Positions 34,430-44,490 of a stretch of 64,000 nucleotides of DNA are shown here, piece by piece. Each line of letters starts with the position of its first letter. The stretch's first letter is position 1. The position numbers and the translations under genes were made by a program. The notes under the pieces are model-generated. The model was not told the DNA's origin, did not search any database, and worked only from the letters and a program-made list of their open reading frames with translations. The stretch spans positions 2,757,130-2,821,129 of the forward strand of contig OU452200.1 of NCBI GenBank assembly GCA_911728435.2, given 5' to 3'. The stretch comes from Apoderus coryli (lineage: Eukaryota; Arthropoda; Insecta; Coleoptera; Attelabidae).

Positions 34430-36103
34430 GATAACCCATGACTTACACTCAAATATCACTCCACTGGATTTGTTGTCTATTGTCATTCCTTTTGAGTTTA
34501 ATGAAATATCTTTTATTGAGATGAGAGATATAATAAACTCTTTTAAAAATAAAAGCTCGAAAGCCATTTTTGATTTGAATATCGTAATCATTAAATATAT
34601 TAAGGATATAATAATTATACCATTGACAATATTGATTAATTTGGCGATCTCATCCGGTATGTTTCCGAGTTGTCTGAAATTTAGCAAAATTATACCGTTA
34701 TTCAAAAAAGGATCTCCAGATGAATTGAACAACTATCGCCCTATTTCTATAGTGCCTGTTCTAGGCAAAATTTTTGAAAAGATAGTCTTTAAACAATTAG
34801 CCAACTATTTTGAAAGAAATAATTTATTTTCTCCGAAACAATTTGGATTTAGACCGAAACTTACCACCGTTTCAGCTATAGAAAACTTTATAAATAGCGT
34901 TATAACCGCTTTTGAGAGTAGAAGGCTTGTGAGGGCTTCTTTTCTTGATTTAACAAAGGCGTTTGATTACGATATTTTGTTGGGTAAACTGGAGCGATAC
35001 GGTATGAGTGCGAATTCGATTCGATTGCTGAGTTCCTATCTCACTGGTAGGAATGTTGTAACGATGTTTGAGTTAAAGTCTTCTCAGCCCTTGTTGAGCT
35101 CTTGTGGAGTCCCACAGGGCTCGATGCTCGGACCTCTACTGTTTTTGATTTTCATTAATGATTTACCGCTACATCTGCCATGCTCTGACCTGACATTGTT
35201 TGCAGACGATTCAACTATTGTCGATGTTGAACTGTCGAGTGATGTTCTGGCCTCAAGTATGATTAATTCACAGTCGAGGGCTGCGGACTGGTTTGCAGTT
35301 AACAAACTCTGTATGAATGCCAATAAAACAGCTACTAAAATATTTACATTACGTGAGACGGATGTTGCTGTTTCTGATGGTCTAGTAAAGTTTTTGGGTG
35401 TCACTTTGGACCAAAAGCTAACCTGGGCGGGTCATGTCGAGGTTACCATTGCCAAGTTGTCTAAGGTTGTGTTCATGTTGCGAAGCTTGAAGGGTGAAGT
35501 CTTTTTTAATGTTTTGAAATCAGCATATTATGGCCTTTTTCATAGTGTGGCTTCATATGCTTTGTCAATTTGGGGACACTCTTGTCATGCTAGTCGGGTA
35601 TTCGCAATCCAAAGACGAGTGGTTCGAATAATGACAGATTTAAAGTTTAGAGAGGATGTCAGACCTAAATTTAAAGAATGTAAAATAATTACACTCCCGT
35701 GTCTCTATATCTACAATTCAATTATGTATGTGTACAATCTGTACATAAGGCATGATGAAGTTCACAACCACAATACCAGAAACAAAAATGACATTCTTCC
35801 TGAATATATGAGGTTGGGTAGAAGCAGAAATTCTGTGAATTATTATGGTCCCACATGCTATAATCATGTGCCAGATAGTTTGAAAACACTGAGCCTTGCA
35901 ATGTTCAAAAATAGATTAAAAAACTACTTAATTGACCAGGCTTTTTACTCCATTGATGAATTCCTCAGCACTGACTTTCTGTTTCAATTAAGTTATATAC
36001 ATTTCTGTTTTTATGTTGTGTTATGTAAGATTTTAATATTTAATATGACTTGTGTAACCTTTTTTGGTAATGACATGTAATGACAATAAATAAATAAATA
36101 AAT
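34430..36103 (+). mobile_element. CR1/Jockey-like LINE, 5'-truncated, recent
   Basis: One long open frame (34470-36080) is followed directly by a tail of AATAAATAAATAAATAAATG type (36085-36103). The 5' end is truncated inside ORF2, so the endonuclease is missing. The unbroken 1.6 kb frame indicates a young copy compared with the other LINE relics here. It lies 0.7 kb upstream of the tetraspan gene. Confidence 0.85.
34470..36080 (+). CDS. LINE reverse transcriptase domain, open, 536 codons
   Basis: RNA-directed DNA polymerase of a CR1/Jockey-like LINE. Blocks in order: 'SGMFPSCLKFSKIIPLFKKG', 'LNNYRPISIVPVLGKIFEKI', 'FSPKQFGFRPKLTT', 'FLDLTKAFDYDILLGKL' (motif A), 'SCGVPQGSMLGPLLFLIFIN' (motif B), 'LTLFADDSTIV' (FADD catalytic box), 'VKFLGVTLDQKLTW' and a C-terminus with 'FKNRLKNYLID'. 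The Met at 34470 is only the first in the truncated frame and is not a native start. No stop or frameshift interrupts it. Without the endonuclease and 5' UTR it cannot retrotranspose on its own. Confidence 0.9.
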   Translation: MLSIVIPFEFNEISFIEMRDIINSFKNKSSKAIFDLNIVIIKYIKDIIIIPLTILINLAISSGMFPSCLKFSKIIPLFKKGSPDELNNYRPISIVPVLGKIFEKIVFKQLANYFERNNLFSPKQFGFRPKLTTVSAIENFINSVITAFESRRLVRASFLDLTKAFDYDILLGKLERYGMSANSIRLLSSYLTGRNVVTMFELKSSQPLLSSCGVPQGSMLGPLLFLIFINDLPLHLPCSDLTLFADDSTIVDVELSSDVLASSMINSQSRAADWFAVNKLCMNANKTATKIFTLRETDVAVSDGLVKFLGVTLDQKLTWAGHVEVTIAKLSKVVFMLRSLKGEVFFNVLKSAYYGLFHSVASYALSIWGHSCHASRVFAIQRRVVRIMTDLKFREDVRPKFKECKIITLPCLYIYNSIMYVYNLYIRHDEVHNHNTRNKNDILPEYMRLGRSRNSVNYYGPTCYNHVPDSLKTLSLAMFKNRLKNYLIDQAFYSIDEFLSTDFLFQLSYIHFCFYVVLCKILIFNMTCVTFFGNDM

Positions 36104-36163
36104 GTTCGGTACTATCTCAATCTGCCATCAAACGTTGCTCAGCCTAGTGCCAGCAGTAGTTGT

Positions 36164-36193
36164 GATAATAATAATAATAATAATAATAATAAT
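36164..36193. repeat. (AAT)10 microsatellite
   Basis: About ten AAT units run without interruption. Confidence 0.9.
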
Positions 36194-36805
36194 GCGAAGA
36201 TAACAGCAGTGATGCCATTTACGAGTATTAATTTTGCAAGTTTAAAACATTTTGATTAGATCACATTTTTATGAAAAATAAATAAAAAAATTGTGGTTAC
36301 ACCATTCCAGCCCCCGCGTAAGTTACGCCTCTGAATAAACTATGAAGCTTCCGACATATTGGTTGCATTTCTCAAAAAAAAACTACGCCTGTATGCCAAA
36401 TTGCATTAAGTAGTTCCCTTTGATAGTTTCGAAGAAAGTGCCAAAAAAACGATTTTAATGTGTCATGTTCTAGGGGTTATGGCTCTTTAGGGGTGAATTT
36501 TCAGAAGTAGTTTTATAGAGTAAACTGCATTTATTTTTTATATCATGAATGTTGTATAAGATTCAAAAAATTAACAAGACAAAAAAAATATTATAAAAAT
36601 CTAAATTTCTCGATACTGTCCTGTCTATTCATCGAAATACCTCAAATAAAATAAAGAATGTATGCACATGAGTATCTATCAATAATATAAACAAAAATTA
36701 TCATTTTTCTTATATCAAAAATCTGGTATTAGGTTCAATTTTACCTACGACTTGCTTTAATAAAACACCTTACAATATAATAGCTACCTAAGTAGATGCT
36801 AAACT
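36194..36805. other. 5' flank of the tetraspan gene
   Basis: Non-coding AT-rich DNA. No clear TATA box or initiator could be assigned, but this is the expected promoter and leader region for the gene starting at 36806. Confidence 0.4.
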
Positions 36806-36898
36806 ATGTGTTTAAAAAGTTATGAAAAAGCTCCAAAATGGATTTGTTGTTCTTTAAATTTAATTTTGGCAACACGAATAATTGGTTTTATTAATTTG
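36806..36898 (+). CDS. Tetraspan gene exon 1
   Basis: ATG start, 31 codons, ends IIGFINL before donor GTAAGT, phase 0. It encodes the short N-terminus and most of membrane span 1 ('WICCSLNLILATRIIGFINL'). Confidence 0.75.
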
Positions 36899-39800
36899 GT
36901 AAGTCCACAGTTATTATTAGCATAATCTTAAATAAAAAGTTTTAAACTGGAACCTTCAAAGCATAGCTTTAGCGGCCTGAAGTCTTATTCCGTACAATTT
37001 ATAGATATTTGACCTTGGAAAGCAGATAATAGCTACTGTGTCATTAAGTAAGATGAACTGTTGCCCTTAAGGCACATATAGCTTTCCATATTTAAGTGAC
37101 GTATTTGTCTCTGACTCTTGGGGACGAGTTATATTTTCAAATAAAGTATACACTGTGTCCCAGATAAAAATGGGATAGTGAAACATTATTATTATTAACA
37201 AAAATGTTCATTTTCACCCTCGTTACAATTGGCAACGCCGAGAAAATCATTCCTACAGCTGTTCGAAGCCATCTTGAAAAGTGGTTGTCATATTTCGCCG
37301 ATTTACCCGGGGAAAACCGAGAGTTTGCCCTATTTCTTAAACATCGAATAAAAATTCCGAAACAAATTTCTTATAGTTTTTCATGCTTCCCTGAGCACGT
37401 TCAAGTAGTGTAATTTGTACTGAGTGATGACTAACCATGTAGGTATATGTACAGGGTGTTCACAGCTAAATCGACCACTTCATTAACCTTTGCATTTGAT
37501 GTTTGTGGGGAATAATGTCCCAAATAAAAGTTTTGGTTCAAAAGAGATTGTGTTAATCAAATGTTTTCACATATACAGGGCGTTTCAGAGTTCTATTTTT
37601 ACTGGACGCTATTCGTTTCATGAAATTCTTCATATATTAAAAGCATAATTAAAAAAAAAATTAATGAAATAATTTTTTATCAATAATTTTAGACTATTTC
37701 AGTTCTGCTGGTATCGTTTTTAGTAAGAGATAAATATTCAAACAATGATTATGAATTGAGCAGGAAAACGGCATTGGGTTTGGGCTTGGATTGGAAACAT
37801 TTTCATGACAGTACGTGTACAGATCAACATATCGATTCTGAAGGTATATTACTAATATTATCCTATGTACAGTGTGTCCCCGGATAGTTCAAACGACTCT
37901 TGTAAATGTCAAACAATTTTCGTATTTAAATTTGATCTTCTGACATTTTACTAGTGTATTTTCAAAATTTCCAAGGCATACTTGATTTTTCTAAAGAAAA
38001 ATTATTTCTCAAATCAGTAATCAAGCAGGGCTATACCCCAGAATGTTTTGTCATTTACAAGAATTATTTCACCTTTCCGGGGACACACTATATATTATAA
38101 ACGGTGTCCCAAAACCAAACAACTGACACAACAACAACAGAGTTGACCAGAATGTGATTTATCCTCGGAATGCGCTGTGTTCCAAGGTCAATGGTTAGCG
38201 CAGCGGTTTTGGGACAGCGATGGCTGACAACTGAGGTTGGATGAAGCAATCCTTGTTCCGTAAATCATCTTTTAGTTTCAGTTTCAGATCAATGCAGAAT
38301 GCAGAAACTTGAATGACTAATGCTTCCTTTATTTTGTGATTGTTAACAAATTTTTCTCGTTCATTGTCGCCAGCATTTCTCAGTTTCCTATGCAAGTAGC
38401 GCTACGTGGAGTGCTAATGGCATAGGATTCGCAGAATAATAAATACTACATTACAATATGCGATTAACGCACACCTTATGCCATTAATAGGAGAAACCAC
38501 CTCCTTTATTCTAAAACTATAACTAAAAAAAGGAAAAATAATAATTATAACATCTTAAACTATCCCAATTACCTAACTACTTTCTTCGAAAATTATAAAT
38601 AAGAAAAATAAAAAAATGCGAGAACAGGGATCGAACTCAGAACCTTCTGATTACAAAGCCCACATGCTACCCGCGAGACTACACTCGGTAAACAAATGGT
38701 ATGCGAATTACCACGAGCAATTTTTCCATTTAATGGCACAATGTGTATGTGTTAATCGCCGGCCACAAGAATTATTGAATTGAACTGTTCGGAAATGTTT
38801 AAAAATAATATTTTCGTCCTAAAATTATGGATAGACAGTTGGGTATTTGAACGAGATAGACAAAGTTAAAGAACTAAATGATAATTTTATGATTGGGAAT
38901 GGTACTAAGATAAATCTAGTGAAATAACCTTTTTTGTTATGATGTCAGCAATCTGTTGCCATTTTATTCTGGGACACTATTATTATATACAGGGTGTCCC
39001 CTCTCAATTGGAAAAACTTCTGGGGCATATTGAGGAACCATAGACAAGCAGTTTGAGATAAATGACTAATGTCCGGAAGTGCATGGTTTTCAAAATACAC
39101 GGTGTCAAAGTTTTTTTCAAAAAACCTTTTTATATCAATATCTCAAAGACACGTTAACCGATTTTCTTGAAATTCGCTGGTGATGTAAGTGTAATAAGAC
39201 GCTCAGTTAGCACTAATTAAATGTTAATTATGATTTCCCGGGGGACAGTGTCACGAATAGAAATGACAAAAACATGTACGCAACCTTTTAATAAAGTTTT
39301 CAATAAACATTTTTTCTCTAAAACGGAAAGAGATACGAAAAAATATCAAGTGACAAAAAAGTTGTATTTTTAACTGAGCTTTCTAAAAAAATATAAAATT
39401 TTCAAAAAAGTCAGTAGCGTACATTTTTTTGTGATTTTTATTCGTGACACTGTCCCCCGGGGCGCCACTGGAAGTCATAATTAACATTTAACTAGTGCTA
39501 ACTGAGCGTCTTATTAAGCTTACATCACCAGCGAATTTCAAGAAAATCGGTTAACGTGTCTTTGAGATATTGATAAAAAAGGGTTTTTTGAAAAAAACTT
39601 TGACACCCTGTATTTTGAAAACCATGCACTTCCGGACATCAGTCTCTTATCTCAAACTGCTTGTCTATGGTTCCTCAATATGCCTCAGAAGTTTTTTTCC
39701 AATTGAGAGGGGACACCCTGTATATATACTGTTTCCATGTTATTTTTTAAAAAAATTTCAGGGAGAATGTTATCGGTCATTGTATTAGTTCATTCGACTG

Positions 39801-42365
39801 TATCGGTGATTATAAATTGTCTACTAATTTATGCTTCAATAAGGGTAAGAAATAGACGATATTGAAAGTAAGTATATTTTTGTCAGTTTATACAGGGCGT
39901 TTTTTGAAAAAGACACGACAATTATGTTGAAACATGTCTTAAATATCTCATAAACGAAGCAACATATCAAAAAAATACAAGAGATAAAAAAGTTGAAGTT
40001 TTAGTTGCTTTATCTGAAGACAATATCGAAATTAAAATTACAGTCAGTGGCGTACATTTTTTTGTCAATATTTTTTATTAAGATGATCCCCTAACGCCAC
40101 TGGACTTAGTAATTTTGATCTAGTTAGGGCGTGTAAGCTCCCAATTTCTAGCAACAACACTGCCAAATTTCAAAGAAATCGGTAAGAAGATATTTGACTT
40201 AATTGAAAAAAAAAACATTCGCGTGCAGCACAGTACACGTGATCGAAGTGACTACTTCTTTCACGAGAGAGAGAGAGAAGCCGCTATATACATAATAGTG
40301 TATGGTATAGGATATAGTGTGTAGCATACACCACAAATATCTCTGTCTCTCTCTCTCCCTCATATTTGTTATATGCTTCATCTGAGATATCACCCCCCCC
40401 CCCTAAATATTGCCGCGTCTTTTTGAAACAAAAATTATCCTTAAATTAATTTAAGAAATGAAAATCAAAATTATTTTGATGATCTTACACAAAGAGAGCC
40501 TAATGCCTAGTCCATTTTCATTCAACGTTTATTCAAGTTAAGGGCGTAGCCTCATATATTCAAAATAAACTCTTTTAGGCACTTGCTTGTGGCATTACCA
40601 AATCTACTGTTTCCACTGGATTTTTTAATTTTATTTTCACTATACTTTTCATTCTACCTTTTCCGTTGTCTTAAATTAACGCAAATCCTGATTAGCAAAG
40701 TATTTTAAGCTTATGTAAGCCTTAGCAGTCAGGGAATGCCTTAATGAAACTGTAGATTGCCATCGTCTATCCAGGACGTTTGCCAAATGAGTTAAATATC
40801 TTTTGGCGGATGTGATTTTAAGTTTTAAGGCCTGGCGGAGTTCCATATATCAATGAATGAAAAAACTCCGCCAGGATCTCCTCGAGAACTGAATTGTGTT
40901 GGCATGCCAAGATATTAAGCTTGGAACATTCAATACTGCGCCCGTGAATCTTTTGCTTATAAAAATTCAAGTGTTGTGTTTAATTAAAAGAACTGAAATT
41001 CCAATTTAGATTCAATTATTTTTCAGGTTGATTGGCGGTTAACCCTACCTTGGATTGCTATTGAACTTTTCAACTGCTTGTCTAAAATAGGAGCGATGAT
41101 TTTTCATGTCGTTAATGAAGACCAATCAAATCATTTATTTCTTTATGGTTCCCTTGTTTATATATGTAAGTAATCCTGATTTTCATTTTAAAAAATAGCT
41201 ACGTTCCAACATGAAGCTTACAAAACGCCAGTCATGGAGAGGAGAACTGAGGCACGGGTGTATTGATGCAGTACAATCCCCAATAACATCAAGACCCTCA
41301 GGTTTCAGGCTGCAGGAGAATTAAAATGAAAACTATAGAAATTGCAATGCAGCCAACTCTAATAGCCAATATTTTCATATACAGCGTGTTACAGAATGTT
41401 GTAAGGAGGATAATTTAAGGTCAGAAATGGAACGTGACGTGTTACTTAGTTTTGCTCTATCCCCTGTACTTTAGAAAGAAATTTTGTATATGTAAATATG
41501 TCCTTAATCGATACATTTACGTATATTAAATCCTGCTCAACGTAGTTTCGATAAATGTAAAATAAACAATTGTAACGTTTTTCTGAGTTCGTTCTGTGAA
41601 ATAATAACGAACTGATTGTCTGTCCCTCTTATACGTTGATTATTTAGATGCTTTTCTTCTTTCTCGAACGCTTCCAGTAAATAGTCGTTTGTTCTGCAAC
41701 ATTCTGGCGCGCTTACGTCCGTCCATTCCAGATCTATACTGCAAGCGAGGCACATTCTACCAAATTAACACAGCGTTGCCCTGGACGAGGTATAGTCTAT
41801 TAACTCTGTACAGAGTCGCCTCTGGTTAGTTTGAGTCGCGAGCGTTCGAGAACGATAACTTCTGATGACAATAGTATAGCCAACGCGGTGTTGCCGGATG
41901 TATTTATTTATCTCTAAGCGTAGGGGACATTTTAATATTCGTCACACTATCAAACATAGAACAGTTTAGACCCCTGCATGTATCATGAAAATGAAGCTTT
42001 TCCGGACCCATGGCTATATAAACTTTTTTCCGTATGTACATTCTGTAACACCCTGTATTTATGTATTAATTGCCATGTTGTCTCAATCTGTCTAATTATT
42101 ATCATTATGCAATTCAAAGCTTTGATTAGTACTACAAATAATTATTGATTTATATTTTATTTTAGCTTTAACTCTGTGGTGGGTATTGGTAGTTTCTACA
42201 GCCATGTTCAGTTGGAAACTTCACAAAGGAAACATTCAGGAAAATGTGGACGAAGTCGTCGACAACACCGGTGATAAGTTTCAACTCTCCACGAGAACTT
42301 TACAGCTGTCTCCAAAGTATGCTAATGTAGGAAATTTAACGTATAACATTTCTTCACCTGCGTAA
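36806..42365 (+). CDS. Four-transmembrane protein, five exons, 221 aa
   Basis: Exons 36806-36898, 37693-37843, 39762-39844, 41027-41165 and 42166-42365 have consensus GT..AG junctions and join in phase to 666 nt. The product starts MCLKSYEKAPKWICC. It has four hydrophobic spans at about residues 13-42, 84-108, 114-138 and 146-172. A polar loop (about 43-83) with one Cys lies between spans 1 and 2. A hydrophilic tail (173-221) ends NLTYNISSPA. A poly(A) signal lies 43 nt after the stop. Length and layout resemble small insect tetraspan proteins of the DUF4728 kind, but I see no decisive signature, so the family is inferred. Both ends are probably cytoplasmic. Introns are 794, 1918, 1182 and 1000 bp and hold MITE-like elements. 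Transcript evidence would settle the start, chosen as the first in-frame ATG. Confidence 0.8.
37693..37843 (+). CDS. Tetraspan gene exon 2
   Basis: Acceptor AATTTTAG, donor GTATAT. It encodes 'TISVLLVSFLVRDKYSNNDY' (end of span 1 and start of the loop) through 'LDWKHFHDSTCTDQHIDSE' plus one base. A second AG (TTTCAG, 37697-37702) would break the phase with exon 1, so the first AG is preferred. Confidence 0.78.
37868..38092. mobile_element. 225-bp MITE in tetraspan intron 2
   Basis: The ends TACAGTGTGTCCCCGG and CCGGGGACACACTATA are inverted repeats. Further in, CTTGTAAATG and CATTTACAAG also match. There is no coding capacity. Confidence 0.75.
38461..38758. mobile_element. Inverted-repeat element containing a tRNA-like unit
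   Basis: The left end CGATTAACGCACACCTTATG and the right end (reverse complement of CGATTAACACATACACATTG) are imperfect inverted repeats of about 28 bp. The core contains a tRNA-like sequence on the minus strand (38619-38690). The unit is either a SINE that gained end similarity by chance or a MITE carrying Pol III boxes. Confidence 0.5.
38619..38690 (-). ncRNA. Degenerate tRNA-like sequence (Thr-TGT-like) / SINE head
   Basis: The minus strand reads a box-A-like TAGTCTCGCGGGTAG, an anticodon-loop-like CTTTGTAA, and a good box B, GTTCGATCCC. The spacing matches a tRNA, but the anticodon stem pairs poorly and the acceptor stem is not convincing. It is a decayed tRNA or the tRNA-derived head of a SINE rather than a working tRNA gene. 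Confidence 0.5.
38988..39722. mobile_element. 0.73 kb MITE with long inverted repeats
   Basis: The left end TACAGGGTGTCCCCTCTCAA and right end TTGAGAGGGGACACCCTGTA are exact inverses, and the arms match for about 270-300 bp with scattered changes. TA flanks both sides if the element is counted from the C of CAGGG. It lies in intron 2 of the tetraspan gene and ends 40 bp before exon 3. Non-coding. Confidence 0.88.
39762..39844 (+). CDS. Tetraspan gene exon 3
   Basis: Acceptor AAATTTCAG, donor GTAAGA. Two bases complete Gly82, then 'RMLSVIVLVHSTVSVIINCL' and LIYASIR follow. This is membrane span 2. It ends in phase 0. Confidence 0.8.
41027..41165 (+). CDS. Tetraspan gene exon 4
   Basis: Acceptor ATTTTTCAG, donor GTAAGT. 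It encodes 'VDWRLTLPWIAIELFNCLSK' and 'IGAMIFHVVNEDQSNH' (span 3 and loop), then the start of span 4 'LFLYGSLVYI' plus one base. Confidence 0.82.
41380..42057. mobile_element. 0.68 kb element in tetraspan intron 4
   Basis: The ends TACAGCGTGTTACAGAATGT and ACATTCTGTAACACCCTGTA are inverse with one difference. A block inside (about 41650-41740, TTTCTCGAACGCTTCCAG...) recurs at about 31338-31395. Non-coding. Confidence 0.75.
42166..42365 (+). CDS. Tetraspan gene exon 5 (last)
   Basis: Acceptor TTTATTTTAG. Two bases complete Ser156, then 'LTLWWVLVVSTAMFSWKLHK' (span 4) and a 49-residue hydrophilic tail ending ISSPA and TAA at 42363-42365. Confidence 0.85.
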
Positions 42366-42407
42366 CACATTTCATACTTCATCATTTTGTAATTATTAGT
42401 GAATTTC

Positions 42408-42413
42408 AATAAA
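42408..42413 (+). promoter_or_regulatory. Poly(A) signal of the tetraspan gene
   Basis: AATAAA lies 43 nt after the stop codon on the same strand. Confidence 0.75.
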
Positions 42414-43526
42414 ATTAAAATATTTCGTCAATGATCATTTATAACCAATAACGTAACTTCAAATTTGACGTAAAATGGACGTAGTTTTTACTTTAAAAAC
42501 TCTCAGAAAACTTATTTTTCATTAGAACTCTGGATTTAAAAAGTGACATCCACAGTAGTATGGACTATTTTAGGAGAGTCTTCATCATTATTTCTTCTTT
42601 ACGTTTGAATTCATTGGTCTTCCAGTCATTTTTCTTCTTCTGATTTCATCTTCTTTAACATTATTCTTGGTTAACCTCAAGTGTTGAAAGTCGTGAGAGA
42701 ACACAGTGCTCCAAAACAATCACTGAAAATGGTGGTTTTTATTCGTACTTTGTTTGATACATTTATTATACTTTTGTCCGACCTCGTTCAATTAACAATA
42801 ATTTATAAAACTGCACAAATTTAAATTTTCACTCAAAGCTTTTTAAAACTCTGTCCATTAATAAATATTAAGGAAAAGGAAGTCGTTTGCAATCTAATGC
42901 ACACCCCATTCGACGTTTTTCGCTTTTAACAAAAAACAAGTTACAGCGAAGTCTGTGAAAACAGAAGGACATCTTAAATTGCTTTCTTAAACTTTTTAAA
43001 ACATTAGTTACGACTTTTTTAAATTTGTCGTCGTAACACAACTGGAAGCCATCAGCACGAGTTTAAAACGAACGAGGCAACAAAAAAAAAGAAGTTCTAA
43101 TCGAATTGGCGCGTGAGGGATGTTTTTCTTTTTTTAAATGTGAACCTCTTTGCATTTTTTATGTGACACAAAAGGAAAAAGCTACGAAAAAGGACGCAAA
43201 CAAAAAACTATTGTAAAGTAAAGGAATAGTAAAAAGGATTAGCAAAAACAACTACTGTTTTTCAAATGACAGCAAGGAATTCTTATAACTTATTCAAGGT
43301 TTTTATATTTTAATATTGTTTTTTTGTTTTGTTATGTTTTATTTTTTATGTTCTTGTATTTATTTGTTTATTATGTTGTGCAAAATAAGTTTTATATTTT
43401 AATATTGTTTTTTTGTTTTGTGTTCTGATGTTTTATTGTTTATGTTCCTGTATTTATTTGTTTATTATGTTTTGCAACATAAGTTTATTTAATGGTTTTA
43501 TATCTTAATATTGATTGATATAAAGC
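42414..43526. other. Intergenic DNA with a ~95-bp tandem duplication
   Basis: About 43300-43488 contains two diverged copies of an AT-rich unit (TTTTATATTTTAATATTGTT ... TTTGTTTATTATGTT). Nothing else was recognised. Confidence 0.5.
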
Positions 43527-43702
43527 TACAAGGGTTGCCTTTTATATTTTGGCATTTGGCAACCCTGGTGTTGCAATCTGGCAATTGACAGGTCTATCGT
43601 AAAGTTGGACATTTTTGAGGTTATACGTACTCAGAACGTTTTGACATACGAGCCTTATTTGTGTTGTTTACAGTAACTAAAAAGATTCATCTCGACCCAA
43701 AA

Positions 43703-44490
43703 ATGGGATTAAATCGTGAACATTTTCGTGCGATTATTTTTTGCAACTTTCGACGTGGATTAACTCAGTTACATGGATGAACTTAATTCAATTTTTGGCG
43801 ATGAAGCTCCATCAAGGACCAGTGTTTATCGATGGTATGGTGAATTCAATCGTGGTCGTAGTTCACTCCAAGACGAATTTCGTGATGGTCGTTCAAAATC
43901 AGTTGTTGTTCCCAAAACCATTGATGCTGTGCGCGAACTGATATTGCAAGATCGTCATGTGACCTTTCAAGAGATTGACACAACCTTAGGCATTAGTGGG
44001 ACCAGCATACATTTAATATTGCATAAACATTTGACTGTCAAAAAAATTTGTTCGCGTTGGATCCCACACAATTTGTCAATCGCTCAAAAAAACCCTCGTG
44101 TCGATTGGTCGAAAGAAATGCTCAAAAAATACGATCGCGGTGCTTTAAACACGTCTATGACATCGTGACAGATGATGAATCGTGGATTTACGCGTATGAG
44201 CCTGAAAGTAAACAGCAGTCGACTGTATGGATGTTTCAAGATGAGCCAAATCCAACAAAAGTTGTTCGCGCACGAAGCACTTCCAAGCAAATGGTCGCCT
44301 GATTTTTCGGAAAAACTGGACATGATGCACCGTACCACTAGAACAACGCAGAACAGTCAATTCTGAGTGGTACACAACCATTTGTTTGCCAGTTGTCTTC
44401 CAAGAAATCAGGAAAACAAAGCGCCGAAGACGGATCACTCTTCACCACGACAATGCGAGCTTTCACACATCGGCTCAAACAACTACATGC
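43703..44490 (+). pseudogene. mariner transposase, broken
   Basis: It starts MGLNREHFRAIIF. After a frameshift at about 43765 it reads 'DELNSIFGDEAPSRTSVYRW', 'GISGTSIHLILHKHLTVKKI' and 'WIPHNLSIAQKNPRVDWSKE'. After a second shift at about 44140 it reads 'YDIVTDDESWIYAYEPESKQ' (first Asp) and 'STSKQMVA', then a stop. A further frame gives 'RRRRITLHHDNASFHTSAQT' (second Asp). This is the mariner D,D34D family. Multiple frameshifts and stops, and no third Asp. Confidence 0.9.

Noticed and set aside
38619..38690. Functional tRNA-Thr gene
   Set aside because: The anticodon stem has several mismatches and the acceptor stem is not convincing. It is better as a tRNA-derived relic.
40260..40400. GA/CT-rich and poly-C tract as a regulatory GAGA site cluster
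   Set aside because: It looks like simple-sequence expansion within an intron, with no supporting context.
40802..40876. Hairpin of CCTGGCGGAGTT and its complement as a terminator or microRNA
   Set aside because: A 14-bp stem with a 30-nt AT-rich loop alone is weak evidence. It is more likely a chance or repeat-end inverted pair.
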